64,000 nt of DNA from Actinomyces sp. Its GTDB lineage: Bacteria; Actinomycetota; Actinomycetes; Actinomycetales; Actinomycetaceae. Positions 37,454 to 45,826 of this stretch are shown in pieces; positions within the stretch are counted from its first letter, which is position 1; every line of letters begins with the position of its first letter. The position numbers were made by a program, and so were the translations under genes. The stretch lies in the NCBI GenBank assembly GCA_022649165.1, contig JALCNR010000002.1:248001-312000 (forward strand). The letters are read 5' to 3'. Below the pieces are notes generated by a model, which saw nothing but the letters and a program-made list of their open reading frames with translations, was not told where the DNA came from and searched no databases.

Positions 37454-38050
37454 ATGCGCATCTGCGTCATCGGTGACGAACTGGTCGCCGGAGTCGGCGA
37501 CCCCCGGGGGCTCGGATGGGTCGGACGGGTCATCGGACGCAGCAGCTTCCCCGAGCCGCCCGTCGTCCTGAGCCTGGCCATGCCCGGCGAGACCACCGGC
37601 GAGCTGTCGTCCCGTTGGGAGCGCGAGGTCGCCCCGCGCACGAGGCCGGGCGACACGCGCCTCGTCGTGGGCATCGGGGCGGCGGATGTGCCGGCCGGCC
37701 TGTCGACCCCGCGCACGCGCCTGAACCTGGCCAACATCATCGATCGCGCCGCGACCCTCAAACTCCCCTGTCTGGTGGTCGGGCCCCCGCCCCTGGCCGG
37801 AGCGGACCGGCGCGCGCTGGAGGCCGTGTCACGGGCCTGCGCGGAGGTCTGCGAACGCCGGCACGTCCCCTTCGTTGACACGCTGCGGCCCCTCGCCTCC
37901 CACGACCAGTGGGCCGAGGACATGGCCGCCTCCCCCGCCCGCACCGAGCATGGCATCGCGCTGCCCGGGCAGGCCGGCTACGCGCTCATGGCGTGGCTGG
38001 TGCTCCATGAGGGCTGGGACGAGTGGTCCGGCGCCGAGCCCCGCGCCTGA
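37454..38050 (+). CDS. SGNH/GDSL-fold protein lacking the catalytic residues
   Basis: A 198-residue cytosolic protein with the SGNH hydrolase layout: ICVIGDELVAGVG at the N-terminus (block I), LAMPGETTGEL (block II), GIGAADVP (block III) and HGIALPGQAGYALMAWLVL at the C-terminus (block V). The catalytic positions are not conserved: block I Ser is Glu9, block III Asn is Ala, and the block V Asp and His are His166 and Ala169. It is therefore probably not an esterase of the standard mechanism. GGAGG lies seven bases before the ATG. It follows kgd by 55 bp and may be cotranscribed with it; a terminator hairpin follows. Role unknown. Confidence 0.75.
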   Translation: MRICVIGDELVAGVGDPRGLGWVGRVIGRSSFPEPPVVLSLAMPGETTGELSSRWEREVAPRTRPGDTRLVVGIGAADVPAGLSTPRTRLNLANIIDRAATLKLPCLVVGPPPLAGADRRALEAVSRACAEVCERRHVPFVDTLRPLASHDQWAEDMAASPARTEHGIALPGQAGYALMAWLVLHEGWDEWSGAEPRA

Positions 38051-38086
38051 GGCGCCTTCGGGACTCGGCGCCTCCCGGAGATACGG

Positions 38087-38117
38087 GGGCGCCCGGCGGA
38101 GCATCCGCCGGGCGCCC
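38087..38117. terminator. Bidirectional terminator between the SGNH gene and bL37
   Basis: Perfect 14-bp GC stem (38087-38100 with 38104-38117), 3-nt loop, between converging genes. A second, shorter repeat (GGCGCC...GGCGCC, 38051-38072) directly follows the SGNH stop. Confidence 0.7.
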
Positions 38118-38133
38118 ATCCGTCCACGGAACG

Positions 38134-38208
38134 TCAGGCGTTGGGACGCTTGCCGTGATTCGCTCCGTGCTTGCGACGGTCACGACGCTTGCGACCCTTC
38201 TTCGACAT
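38134..38208 (-). CDS. Ribosomal protein bL37 (24 residues)
   Basis: A tiny, very basic protein beginning MSKKGRKRRDRRKH and ending ANHGKRPNA. It matches the actinobacterial 50S protein bL37 first seen in mycobacterial ribosome structures; such genes are usually missed because of their size. AAGGAGG lies six bases before the ATG, an almost perfect ribosome site. Eleven of 24 residues are Lys or Arg. It stands alone, converging on the SGNH gene, with a strong hairpin after its stop. Downstream of it there is no cotranscribed gene. Confidence 0.88.
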   Translation of the reverse strand: MSKKGRKRRDRRKHGANHGKRPNA

Positions 38209-38319
38209 GGCGGCCTCCTTCGGTGAACGACTATTCAACCCGCCCAGTCTCGCACACCCGGGCCCGCGTCACGACCACCCTCGCCGCGGCAGCGACGCAT
38301 TTCACGCGGCGCCGCCCCG

Positions 38320-38619
38320 TCATCGGGAGGAGGACATCCGGATCGTCCGGGACACGATGCGCACCCTCAGGTCCCGCGGCGCGGGTTCCCCGCTGCAGCA
38401 GCGCCGCAGGAGGTCGCGGACGCGACGCTCCTCGCCCAGGGCCGCCTGGCAGGTCAGGCAGGTCGCCGCGTGGGCCTCGAGGAACTCCAGGACGCGAGGG
38501 TCCATCAGCGGGTCGGCGTCGGCCGCGCCGGCCGTCATCCCCCACTCCGCGTCGACGATCTCGCACAGGTGTGCGCGCAGCTGCGCGCACACCGACCCCT
38601 CTTCGTCCGGTGCGCTCAT
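38320..38619 (-). CDS. rsrA: Zinc-binding anti-sigma factor (RsrA type)
   Basis: Cytosolic anti-sigma factor of 99 residues that holds SigR inactive until thiol oxidation releases zinc. The HxxxCxxC motif is at His50, Cys54, Cys57 (HAATCLTC), and Cys11, His17 and Cys19 lie in the first helix region ([16 protein letters not shown]), where RsrA has further metal or redox ligands. The ATG overlaps the sigR stop by four bases (ATGA), the classical sigma/anti-sigma coupling. The C-terminus is basic. The exact redox cysteines would need experiment, but the gene pair leaves little doubt about function. Confidence 0.9.
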   Translation of the reverse strand: MSAPDEEGSVCAQLRAHLCEIVDAEWGMTAGAADADPLMDPRVLEFLEAHAATCLTCQAALGEERRVRDLLRRCCSGEPAPRDLRVRIVSRTIRMSSSR

Positions 38620-39254
38620 TTCCCGCCTCCGATTCCCACCGAGGCCGCGTAGTCGGCGAGCTTGTCGCGCAGCTGCCGGCGTCCCCGGTGCAGCCGGCTC
38701 ATCACCGTTCCGATGGGGATGTCCAGGATCTGGGCGATCTCCTTGTAGCTGAAGCCCTCGACATCGGCCAGGTAGACGGCCATCCGGTACTCCTCCGACA
38801 GCGAGGCCAGCGCGTCGCGCACCTGGGCGGAGGGGATGAGGTCCAACGCCTCGGTCTCCGCCGAGCGCAGGCCCTTCTCGTCGTGGGACGCGGCGTCCGC
38901 CAGCTGCCAGTCCTCCACGGTGTCGGTGCTCGACCGTTTCGGGGAGCGGCGGGCCTTGCGGTACAACGTGATGTAGGTGTTCGTGAGGATCCGATACAGC
39001 CACGCCTTGATGTTCGTGCCCGGACGGTACTGGTCGAACTTCGCGTAGGCCTTCGTGAAGGTCTCCTGGACTAGGTCCTCCGCGTCCGCCTTGTTGCGCG
39101 TCATGCCCAGCGCCGCGCCGTAGAGCTGGTCGAGCAGGGGCAGCGCCTCCGCCTCGAAGCGGGCGTCGCGCTCGGCGCGCGTCTCCGCGGCCGGCCCGGC
39201 CGCATCCGTCCCGGGGGCGACCGCCGGCGGGGGAACCTGGTCTGGAGTGTCCAT
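38616..39254 (-). CDS. sigR: ECF sigma factor SigR/SigH (thiol-oxidative stress)
   Basis: RNA polymerase sigma factor of 212 residues (from ATG 39254). Region 2 is [58 protein letters not shown]; region 4 is [41 protein letters not shown]. These match the SigR/SigH (ECF12) group controlling thioredoxin and mycothiol genes. GGAGG lies very close to the ATG. The frame remains open for about 100 codons upstream, across a SigR-type promoter, and a GTG at 39377 could begin an isoform 41 residues longer. The gene is coupled to rsrA. Confidence 0.93.
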   Translation of the reverse strand: MDTPDQVPPPAVAPGTDAAGPAAETRAERDARFEAEALPLLDQLYGAALGMTRNKADAEDLVQETFTKAYAKFDQYRPGTNIKAWLYRILTNTYITLYRKARRSPKRSSTDTVEDWQLADAASHDEKGLRSAETEALDLIPSAQVRDALASLSEEYRMAVYLADVEGFSYKEIAQILDIPIGTVMSRLHRGRRQLRDKLADYAASVGIGGGK

Positions 39255-39386
39255 CGCCCTCCAGGCTATCGCCACCAGGCAGACGATGCCGCCGGCCAGC
39301 GCCGTCGCCGGGCCCCGCGCCCGCGCGCCGAGCACCCGCTCCGCTCTGCTGTCTCCGCTGTCTCCACGGCACTCCACGACGTCCCC

Positions 39387-39413
39387 AACGCGCCCGGAAC
39401 CCGAAATGTTCCC
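39387..39413 (-). promoter_or_regulatory. SigR-dependent autoregulatory promoter
   Basis: On the minus strand GGGAAC (39408-39413), an 18-bp spacer and GTT (39387-39389): the GGAAT/C-N18-GTT pattern of SigR/SigH promoters. It lies 133 bp before the sigR ATG and so closes a positive feedback loop. Transcription should begin close to an in-frame GTG at 39375-39377. Confidence 0.7.
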
Positions 39414-39464
39414 GCGCCCCGTCGAACGCTGGCCGTCGGGCGCCAGACGTCGGACAATGGGGGC

Positions 39465-39959
39465 ATGAACCTCATCCGGCTGATGGCCCGTCCCCTTCTG
39501 GCAGCTCCGTTCATCGCCGACGGCTGGTCGGCGGTGCGCGATCCGGATCCCCACGTCAAGCGCCTCGAGTGCGTGCGCCCGATCGTCAGGAAGGTCGGCG
39601 TGGACCTCTCCGACGAACAGCTGCGTCTGGCGACGCGCGCCATGGGCGCCGCGACGATCGGCGCGGGCGCCGCCCTGTCCCTGGGGATCGGCCAGCGCGG
39701 CGCGGCGACGGTCCTGGCCGCCACCGCCCTGCCCCTCGCCGTGGTCAACAACCCCGTCTGGACGGCGTCCTCGCGCGAGGAGCGCTCCGCCGGGCGCGAC
39801 GGCCTCATGCGGTCGCTGGCCCTGTTCGGCGGCCTTGTCTTCGCGTCCATGGACCGGCGCGGCAAGCCCTCGGCCGGGTGGAGGCGACGCAACCGGCGTG
39901 AGCAGCGCGCCGCCCTGCGGGAGGCGAAGGCGCGCGCCCGCCAGGCCGTCGACGCATGA
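39465..39959 (+). CDS. DoxX-family membrane protein
   Basis: A 164-residue protein with about three to four hydrophobic stretches: [18 protein letters not shown] at the start, [20 protein letters not shown] near residue 57 and [20 protein letters not shown] near 79, then a basic tail of about 40 residues. This is the DoxX/SURF4-like pattern; members have been linked to thiol/redox complexes in mycobacteria, which would fit the SigR neighbour, but that is inference. GACAAT lies six bases before the ATG, so the message may be leaderless. The stop overlaps aroA by four bases. Confidence 0.78.
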   Translation: MNLIRLMARPLLAAPFIADGWSAVRDPDPHVKRLECVRPIVRKVGVDLSDEQLRLATRAMGAATIGAGAALSLGIGQRGAATVLAATALPLAVVNNPVWTASSREERSAGRDGLMRSLALFGGLVFASMDRRGKPSAGWRRRNRREQRAALREAKARARQAVDA

Positions 39960-41302
39960 CGGAGGCGCCGCCCTCGTCCCCCGACGACGCCTCTGGGACG
40001 TGGTGGCCGGCCCCCGTGTCCCCGGGCCCCGTCGACGCCTGCGTGCCGGTGCCCGGATCGAAGTCGCAGACGAACCGCGCCCTGGTCCTCGCCGCCCTCG
40101 CGGACGGCCCCGTGACGTTGCGTGGCGCCCTCGACGCTCGCGACACGCGGCTGATGGCCGACGGGCTGCGCACGCTGGGCGCCCGAGTGGAACGCTCGGA
40201 CGGCGCGCTGCGCGTCACCCCCCTGGACCGCGTGAGACCGGGGGGCCTCATCGACTGCGGGCTCGCGGGCACCGTCCTGCGTTTCCTGCCGCCGCTGGCC
40301 GCCCTGGCCCGCGGGGAGACGACCTTCACCGGTGACGAGGCCGCCCGCGCACGGCCCGTCCGCCCCGTCCTGGACGCCCTCGAGCAGGCAGGCGCCTCCG
40401 TCTCCTACCTGGGCGAGCCCGGTTTCCTCCCCTTCCGCGTGAGGGGCTCCGGCGTGCTGCCCGTCCCCGGTGCCCCGCATGACCTCGCCGTCGACGCTCA
40501 GGCGTCCTCCCAGTTCCTCTCCGCTCTGCTGCTCGCCGCCCCGCTGATGTCGGGGCCCGTCACCGTTCGGTCCGCCGGCCGCATCGTCTCCGCACCCCAC
40601 ATCGCGATGACCGTCGCCGCCCTGCGCGATCGGGGCGTCCCCGTCTCCGAGCTGCCCGGCGACACGGGGACGCGGGCCTGGCGAATCCGCCCCGGCAGAC
40701 CCCGCGGCGGAGAGATCGCCATCGAGCCCGACCTGTCCAACGCGGGACCCTTCCTCGCGGCGGCGGCGCTCACCGGGGGACGCGTGCGCGTGCCCGACTG
40801 GCCGCGCGGCACCACCCAAGCGGGCGACGCCTGGCGCGGGCTGCTCGCCCGCATGGGCGCCCGCGTCGCCCTGGACGGCACCGGGCTCACGGTGGAGGGT
40901 CCCGGGGCATCCGGGCTGCGCGGAGTGGACGTCGACCTCTCCGACGTCGGGGAACTCACCCCGACCCTCGCAGCGCTCGCCGTGTGCGCCGCCACGCCGT
41001 CGCGGATCTCGGGCGTCGCCCACCTGCGCGGCCATGAGACCGATCGCCTGGCGGCCCTGGCCCGCGAGATCACGCGCCTGGGAGGCGATGTCACGGAGCT
41101 GGAGGACGGGCTGGCCATCCGGCCCCGCCCCCTGCACGGCGCCCGGGTGCGCACGTACGCGGACCACCGCATGGCGACCTTCGCGGCCGTCGTCGGCCTG
41201 CGCGTGCCCGGCGTCGAGGTCGAGGACGTGGCGACCACCGGTAAGACGCTGCCCGGCTTCACCCGTCTGTGGGCCCGCATGCTGGGAGGCGGCGCAGGGT
41301 GA
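39956..41302 (+). CDS. aroA: 3-phosphoshikimate 1-carboxyvinyltransferase (EPSP synthase)
   Basis: Shikimate-pathway enzyme transferring the enolpyruvyl group from PEP to shikimate 3-phosphate, 448 residues. Substrate-binding motifs are [11 protein letters not shown] near residue 33, LAGTVLRFL near 103, [11 protein letters not shown] near 182, [16 protein letters not shown] near 258, [10 protein letters not shown] near 360 and [15 protein letters not shown] near 400. The ATG lies inside the stop of the DoxX gene (ATGA), and its stop overlaps the rsgA start (GTGA), so the three genes form one tightly coupled operon. Confidence 0.95.
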   Translation: MTEAPPSSPDDASGTWWPAPVSPGPVDACVPVPGSKSQTNRALVLAALADGPVTLRGALDARDTRLMADGLRTLGARVERSDGALRVTPLDRVRPGGLIDCGLAGTVLRFLPPLAALARGETTFTGDEAARARPVRPVLDALEQAGASVSYLGEPGFLPFRVRGSGVLPVPGAPHDLAVDAQASSQFLSALLLAAPLMSGPVTVRSAGRIVSAPHIAMTVAALRDRGVPVSELPGDTGTRAWRIRPGRPRGGEIAIEPDLSNAGPFLAAAALTGGRVRVPDWPRGTTQAGDAWRGLLARMGARVALDGTGLTVEGPGASGLRGVDVDLSDVGELTPTLAALAVCAATPSRISGVAHLRGHETDRLAALAREITRLGGDVTELEDGLAIRPRPLHGARVRTYADHRMATFAAVVGLRVPGVEVEDVATTGKTLPGFTRLWARMLGGGAG

Positions 41303-42345
41303 GGCGAGACACCGGCACCGACGACCCCCGCGTGCACGTGCGCCCCGGGAAGGGCTCGCGACCGCGTTCGAAGATCCGACCCGACTGGTCGGCGAGGCCT
41401 CTGGGGCGCGTCGTCGCGATCGACCGGGGGCGGTACGGCGTGGTGCTCGGGGACGGCACGCGCGTGGTCGGGGTGCGCGCGAGAGAGCTGGGACGCCGCT
41501 CGGTGCTGCTGGGCGACCGGGTGCGAATGACGGGGGACCTGTCGGGGCGGGCGGACACGCTGGCCCGGTTGGTGGCCATCGAGCCGCGGGATTCCGTGCT
41601 GCGCCGCTCCCGCGACGACGCCCCGGACGACCGCGCGGAGAAGGCGATCGTCGCCAACGCCCAGGTCATGGTCATCGTCGTCGCGGCCGCCGACCCGGCT
41701 CCGCGCACCGGGATGGTCGACCGCTGCCTGGTGGCCGCCTATGAGGCGGGCCTGGAGCCCGTCCTGTGCGTGACCAAGGCGGATCTGGCGGATCCCGCGG
41801 CGTTCCTGGCCCGTTTCGGCTCCTTCGGACTGACCTCGGTCGTGACCTCCGTCGGGGCGGGTGGCGCGGACGGCGTCGAGGAGCTCGCGCGGTTGCTGGC
41901 CGGCCGGTTCTCCGTGCTGGTCGGGCACTCGGGCGTCGGCAAGTCCACGTTGATCAACGCTCTGGTCCCCGGCGCAGGGCGGGCGACCGGCCGTGTCAAC
42001 GCGGTCACCGGCCGCGGGCGGCACACCTCGACGTCGGCGGTGGCGCTCGAGCTGCCCGGCGGGGGGTGGGTGGCGGACACGCCGGGGGTGCGCTCCTTCG
42101 GATTGGGCCATGTCGCGGCCGAGGACGTCCTAGCGGTGTTCCCCGATGTGGCAGAGGCCGCGACCTGGTGCCTGCCGATGTGCACGCATCTGGGCGACGA
42201 GCCCTCCTGCGCCCTGGACGCCTGGGCGGGCGGCGCCCCGCCCTTCGACCCGGTTGCGCCCGCGGCCTCCCGGGCCCGGGCCGAACGCGTGCGTGTCGTG
42301 CGCCGCCTCCTGGAGAGTCTGCGGGCAGCCAGTCCCGTCCCGTGA
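41299..42345 (+). CDS. rsgA: Ribosome small-subunit-dependent GTPase A
   Basis: GTPase that helps mature the 30S subunit, 348 residues. It has the circularly permuted order of the YlqF/YawG group: an N-terminal OB-type region, then G4 (VTKADL, about 155), G1 (GHSGVGKST, about 213), and G3 (DTPGVRSFG, about 260). A C-terminal zinc site follows (CLPMCTH...EPSC, about 292-307). The GTG start overlaps the aroA stop by four bases. The arrangement aroA-rsgA-hisN near sigR-rsrA is common in actinobacteria. Confidence 0.94.
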   Translation: MRRDTGTDDPRVHVRPGKGSRPRSKIRPDWSARPLGRVVAIDRGRYGVVLGDGTRVVGVRARELGRRSVLLGDRVRMTGDLSGRADTLARLVAIEPRDSVLRRSRDDAPDDRAEKAIVANAQVMVIVVAAADPAPRTGMVDRCLVAAYEAGLEPVLCVTKADLADPAAFLARFGSFGLTSVVTSVGAGGADGVEELARLLAGRFSVLVGHSGVGKSTLINALVPGAGRATGRVNAVTGRGRHTSTSAVALELPGGGWVADTPGVRSFGLGHVAAEDVLAVFPDVAEAATWCLPMCTHLGDEPSCALDAWAGGAPPFDPVAPAASRARAERVRVVRRLLESLRAASPVP

Positions 42346-42369
42346 GCCCCCGGCTCCGCGGGCGGGAGG

Positions 42370-43209
42370 CTACCGCTGCTGGTCGAACCAGGCCGTCTCA
42401 TCGGTGGGTGCGTCCCGCGGCCAGTCCAGCGCCGCGAGGACCTCGTCGTGGATGAGGCCGTTGGTGGCCAGAGCGTTCCCGCCCCATGGGCCTTCCTGGC
42501 CGGTCAGCGACGTGAAGCGTCCCCCGGCCTCGCGGACGATCGGAACCAGCGCCGCCATGTCGTGCACCTCGAGTTCGGGCTCGCAGGCCGCGTCGACCGC
42601 GCCCTCGGCCACGAGCATGTAGCTCCAGAAGTCCCCGAAGGCGCGGGAACGCCAGAAGGAGGACTGCAGTTCGAGGAACTGCCCGCCCCGGTCGTGGTGC
42701 AGCCAGCCGTCCAGGGAGGAGTAGGACAGCGAAGCCTCCGCGACGGCGGGCACCGAGGATACCCGGATCTGCCGGGCGCGCATCAGCGAGGTGCCGGCCC
42801 ACGCCCCTTGGCCCTTCGCCGCCCACCACCGGCGTTTGAGGGCCGGCGCCGAGACGACGCCCATGACGGGTTCCCCGTCCTCGACCAGTCCGATCAGAGT
42901 GGCCCACACAGGCACGCCGCGTACGAAGTTCTTCGTCCCGTCGATGGGATCGAGGACCCATTGGCGGGTGGAGTGCCCGGCGGCACCGCGTTCCTCCCCC
43001 AGCACGGCGTCCCGGGAACGGATGTGGGACAGCTGGGAGCGCAGCAGGTCCTCCGCCGAGCGGTCGGCGTCGGTGACGGGGGTGAGGTCGGGTTTGGACT
43101 CCACGACGAGGTCCTGCGCGCCGAAACGCGCCATCGTCAGGGCATCGACCTGATCGGCCAGCACGTGGGCCAGGCGGAGGTCGTCGTTGTACCGGCGTGA
43201 CTGGGGCAT
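42370..43209 (-). CDS. hisN: Histidinol-phosphatase (inositol monophosphatase family)
   Basis: Mg2+-dependent phosphatase for histidinol phosphate, 279 residues. Metal and substrate motifs are GEERG near residue 72, the WVLDPIDGTKNFVRGVPVWATL block near 84-105 and ELEVHDMAALVPIVREAGG near 216-234. The last has His where inositol phosphatases have Trp, as in HisN proteins. The gene's presence beside aroA also favours an amino-acid role. TACGGT lies six bases before the ATG; GGAG overlaps that spacing, so leaderless or short-leader translation is possible. It converges on rsgA. Confidence 0.88.
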   Translation of the reverse strand: MPQSRRYNDDLRLAHVLADQVDALTMARFGAQDLVVESKPDLTPVTDADRSAEDLLRSQLSHIRSRDAVLGEERGAAGHSTRQWVLDPIDGTKNFVRGVPVWATLIGLVEDGEPVMGVVSAPALKRRWWAAKGQGAWAGTSLMRARQIRVSSVPAVAEASLSYSSLDGWLHHDRGGQFLELQSSFWRSRAFGDFWSYMLVAEGAVDAACEPELEVHDMAALVPIVREAGGRFTSLTGQEGPWGGNALATNGLIHDEVLAALDWPRDAPTDETAWFDQQR

Positions 43210-43277
43210 GGCTCCACCGTAGTCGTGGGGCCGCTTCCCCCGCGTCAGCGGCGTCCGGATGTCGTAGTGTGGTGCGC

Positions 43278-44012
43278 ATGTCCAGGCCGTTCCTCATGCT
43301 CGCCTCGCGCACGGAGGAGGTCGTCGCAGACGACGAGTTCCGCAATCTCCCCCGCCTGGCCGGCATGGCGCCCGGCGAGGCCGTGCGCGTGCGCCTGGAC
43401 CGCGAGCCTTTCCCGGAGATCGACCTGGACGACTGGTCGGGCATCATCCTGTGCGGCTCCCCCTTCGACGTCTCGGCGCCCGAAGGGCTCAAGAGCGCGG
43501 TCCAGCGCGACGTCGAGGCGCACCTCGGCGACCTCTACGACCGGATGCTCCAGGCGGATGCCGCTTTCCTGGGCATCTGCTACGGCATGGGCACCCTGAC
43601 CCTCCATCTGGGCGGGGCGGTCGACGGCTCGCACGCCGAGGAGATCTCCGCGCCCCGCCTCACGCTCACGCCCGAGGGGCGCGACGACCCCCTCCTGGAG
43701 GGGATGCCCGAGCGTTTCCGCGCCTATGTGGGCCATCATGAGGCCGCCTCCGGCCTCGCGCCCGGCGCCACCCTGCTGGTCGGGGGGACGGTCGCCCCCG
43801 TCCAGATGATCCGAGCCGGGGAGAGCGTCTACGCCACGCAGTTCCACCCGGAGCTGGACCTCGCCGGCATCGGCGTGCGCATCGAGGAGTACGCGGGCCG
43901 CGGGTACTACCCGCCCGAGGAGCGCTCGCGCGTCGAGGCCGAGGTCGCGGCCGCCGACGTGCGCCCCGTCCACCTCATCCTGCGCAACTTCGTGCGGCGG
44001 TTCCGCCGCTGA
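43278..44012 (+). CDS. Class I glutamine amidotransferase (GMP-synthase-like)
   Basis: A 244-residue stand-alone amidotransferase domain. The nucleophile Cys is in FLGICYGMGTL (about residue 99), and His/Glu are in YATQFHPELD (about residue 196). The N-terminus MLASRTEEVVADDEF and the motif ILCGSPFDVS are those of the GuaA-like C26 proteins often named glutamine amidotransferase without known acceptor. TAGTGT lies seven bases before the ATG with no ribosome site, so the gene may be leaderless. It is divergent from hisN, 68 bp away. Confidence 0.85.
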   Translation: MSRPFLMLASRTEEVVADDEFRNLPRLAGMAPGEAVRVRLDREPFPEIDLDDWSGIILCGSPFDVSAPEGLKSAVQRDVEAHLGDLYDRMLQADAAFLGICYGMGTLTLHLGGAVDGSHAEEISAPRLTLTPEGRDDPLLEGMPERFRAYVGHHEAASGLAPGATLLVGGTVAPVQMIRAGESVYATQFHPELDLAGIGVRIEEYAGRGYYPPEERSRVEAEVAAADVRPVHLILRNFVRRFRR

Positions 44013-44019
44013 TCCGCGT

Positions 44020-44502
44020 TCAGCCCCGATCCCGGCGGGCCGGGAACCAGGCAGCGGCCAGCGCGTCGCGCTCCGAGATGTCGAACCATTCCAGCGGATG
44101 CTCCCACAGGTCGGCGACCGCGCGGTCCGCCGCCCCCTGGTCCCCGGCCCGCAGGACCGCCCGGACCGCCTCGGCGGCCCCGTCCTCGTCGATGAGGAAG
44201 GCGGCGACGTCTCCCCAGCCCAGTGCCCCCGGCTCCACCCGGACGACACGGGAGGCTCCCTCCTCCCCCTCCGCCGTCACCGGGGCGTCGGCCGCCAGGA
44301 CCACCCGGGAGGGCCGCTCGCCCGGCGGGGCCTCGCGCAGCAACTCCAGAGAGGCCAGCGCGGCCTCCGTCTGCGCGTCGTCCTCGAGGACCTCGATGTC
44401 GTCCGGGGCCGCCCCCCGTTCAGGAGCCGCCGCGAAGCCGGAGCGGACCGGGGGGCGGCCGGCCGACAGGTCGGAGCCGAGGGCGGGGAGGTAGATGCGC
44501 AT
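44020..44502 (-). CDS. Uncharacterised actinobacterial protein (MRIYLP type, DUF6912-like)
   Basis: A 160-residue, acidic, soluble protein starting MRIYLPALGSDL. It contains AEGEEGASRVVRVEPGALGWGDVAAFLIDEDGAAEAV near residue 75 and ends DISERDALAAAWFP. I recognise it only as resembling a conserved actinobacterial family of unknown function (DUF6912); this assignment rests on memory of the N-terminal motif. It starts four bases after the stop of the CpaE-like ATPase gene, with GGAG about ten bases upstream, so it is the last gene of that operon. The start at 44502 is preferred over an in-frame ATG at 44520. Confidence 0.65.
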   Translation of the reverse strand: MRIYLPALGSDLSAGRPPVRSGFAAAPERGAAPDDIEVLEDDAQTEAALASLELLREAPPGERPSRVVLAADAPVTAEGEEGASRVVRVEPGALGWGDVAAFLIDEDGAAEAVRAVLRAGDQGAADRAVADLWEHPLEWFDISERDALAAAWFPARRDRG

Positions 44503-44506
44503 GGGG

Positions 44507-45826
44507 TCAGTCTCCCACATGCCCGCGCCGGCGCCGCCGGCGCGGGGCCGCCCCAGCGCGCCCGTGGCGGCCGTGGGGCTCCGGCGCCTCCCCCATCAGG
44601 AGGCCGGCCAGCTCCGCCAGGGCGGCGCCCGCCGGGGAGCCGGGCGCCCCCGCCACGACGGGTCGGGCCCCGAGCAGGGCGGAGGCGACGTGCTCGTCCT
44701 CGGGCACGAGGCTCGCCGACCCGCCGGGCACCAGGTCGGAAAGGGCGGCCGCGATGGCGTTGACCGGCCGTGGGCCCGCCGAGGCCCGCGAGACCCGGTT
44801 GACGACGATGTGCAGGTCGGCCTCGGCGCGCAGGTCCCTCCACCATTCGAGCGACTGCGCGAGACGGCTGAGTCCCACGGCGTCCCCGCGCGCGACGGCG
44901 AGCACCGTGTCGGCCTCTCTCAGGACGGCCGCGACCACCTCGTCGCGGCTGCCCTGGTGGCGCAGCGTCGTCTCGACGGGATCCAGGCCGGAGGCCGCCA
45001 CGTCGACGACCACCGCGTCGGCCGACCGGCGCGCGGAGCGGAGAACCTCGGTGGCGGACACGGGCCCGAGCTCGCGCCAGCGCTGGGGCGCCGACAGGCC
45101 GGTGACCACCGACAGGCCGGGCGCGACGCCGACGCCGATGCGGCCGATGTCGCGCGGGTCCAGGCGTCCTCGCGACGTCTGCCGGGCGAGGACCCCGATG
45201 CCCGGGGCGTCGACGGGCAGGCCCAGCAGGTGGGCGAGCGAGGGCGCGGCCGTGTCGGCGTCGATGAGCAGTGTGTCCGTCCGGCGGCGTGCCAGCGCGG
45301 CCGCGACGTTGACGGCGACGGTCGTCCGCCCGGGCGACCCCGACGTGCCCCACACCGCGATGACACGTCCCCGGGAGGGAGCCGGGGGCGGGACCGCCGC
45401 GCCCGGCTCCGGTGGGAGACGCTCCGGCGGGAACGAGACCGGCGCCGGCGCGGGGGGACCGGCCTCCCCGCGGTCCCGGATCAGGGCGATCAGGGATTCG
45501 ACGACCCCGTCGGGGGACGCGGCCTGGGCGACGGCGTCGGCGCCCAGGGAGAGCAGCCGCCGGGACTCCTCCGGAGGGGCCAGCAGGACCACGGACATCC
45601 CCGAGAGGTGGAGGTCGCCGATCGCGGCCGCGTCCAGGTCCGGGTCGGAGGCGTCGACGACGGCGAGATCGGCGACGCCGGCGCGGCCGGCGGCCCGGAC
45701 CTCCGCCAGGTCCGCGCAGCGTCGGACGACGACCATCTGCTGGTCGCGCGCGTCGATGGCCTGGACCAGCGCGCCCTCGGCGTCCGGGCCGGCCAGGAGG
45801 ACGACGCCGTGCCGGTCGGCGCTCAT
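44507..45826 (-). CDS. CpaE/MinD-like ATPase with a modified P-loop
   Basis: A 439-residue protein. An N-terminal receiver-like domain (residues 1-120) is followed by a Pro-rich linker and a MinD/ParA-type domain. The P-loop reads GTSGSPGRTT (about 160-169): both lysines expected in a deviant Walker A (KGGxGKT) are absent, with Arg at the second. The switch-like segment DTLLIDADTAAPSLAHLLG follows. Such proteins are annotated as Flp pilus assembly CpaE-like, but no other pilus gene is present. The ATG overlaps the SAF-domain gene stop (ATGA). Confidence 0.82.
   Translation of the reverse strand: MSADRHGVVLLAGPDAEGALVQAIDARDQQMVVVRRCADLAEVRAAGRAGVADLAVVDASDPDLDAAAIGDLHLSGMSVVLLAPPEESRRLLSLGADAVAQAASPDGVVESLIALIRDRGEAGPPAPAPVSFPPERLPPEPGAAVPPPAPSRGRVIAVWGTSGSPGRTTVAVNVAAALARRRTDTLLIDADTAAPSLAHLLGLPVDAPGIGVLARQTSRGRLDPRDIGRIGVGVAPGLSVVTGLSAPQRWRELGPVSATEVLRSARRSADAVVVDVAASGLDPVETTLRHQGSRDEVVAAVLREADTVLAVARGDAVGLSRLAQSLEWWRDLRAEADLHIVVNRVSRASAGPRPVNAIAAALSDLVPGGSASLVPEDEHVASALLGARPVVAGAPGSPAGAALAELAGLLMGEAPEPHGRHGRAGAAPRRRRRRGHVGD

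Noticed and set aside
33484-37956. A 1490-codon open frame on the minus strand opposite kgd
   Set aside because: It mirrors the codon phase of kgd, has low-complexity Arg/Gly/Val composition and no family motif; long antisense frames are expected at this GC content.
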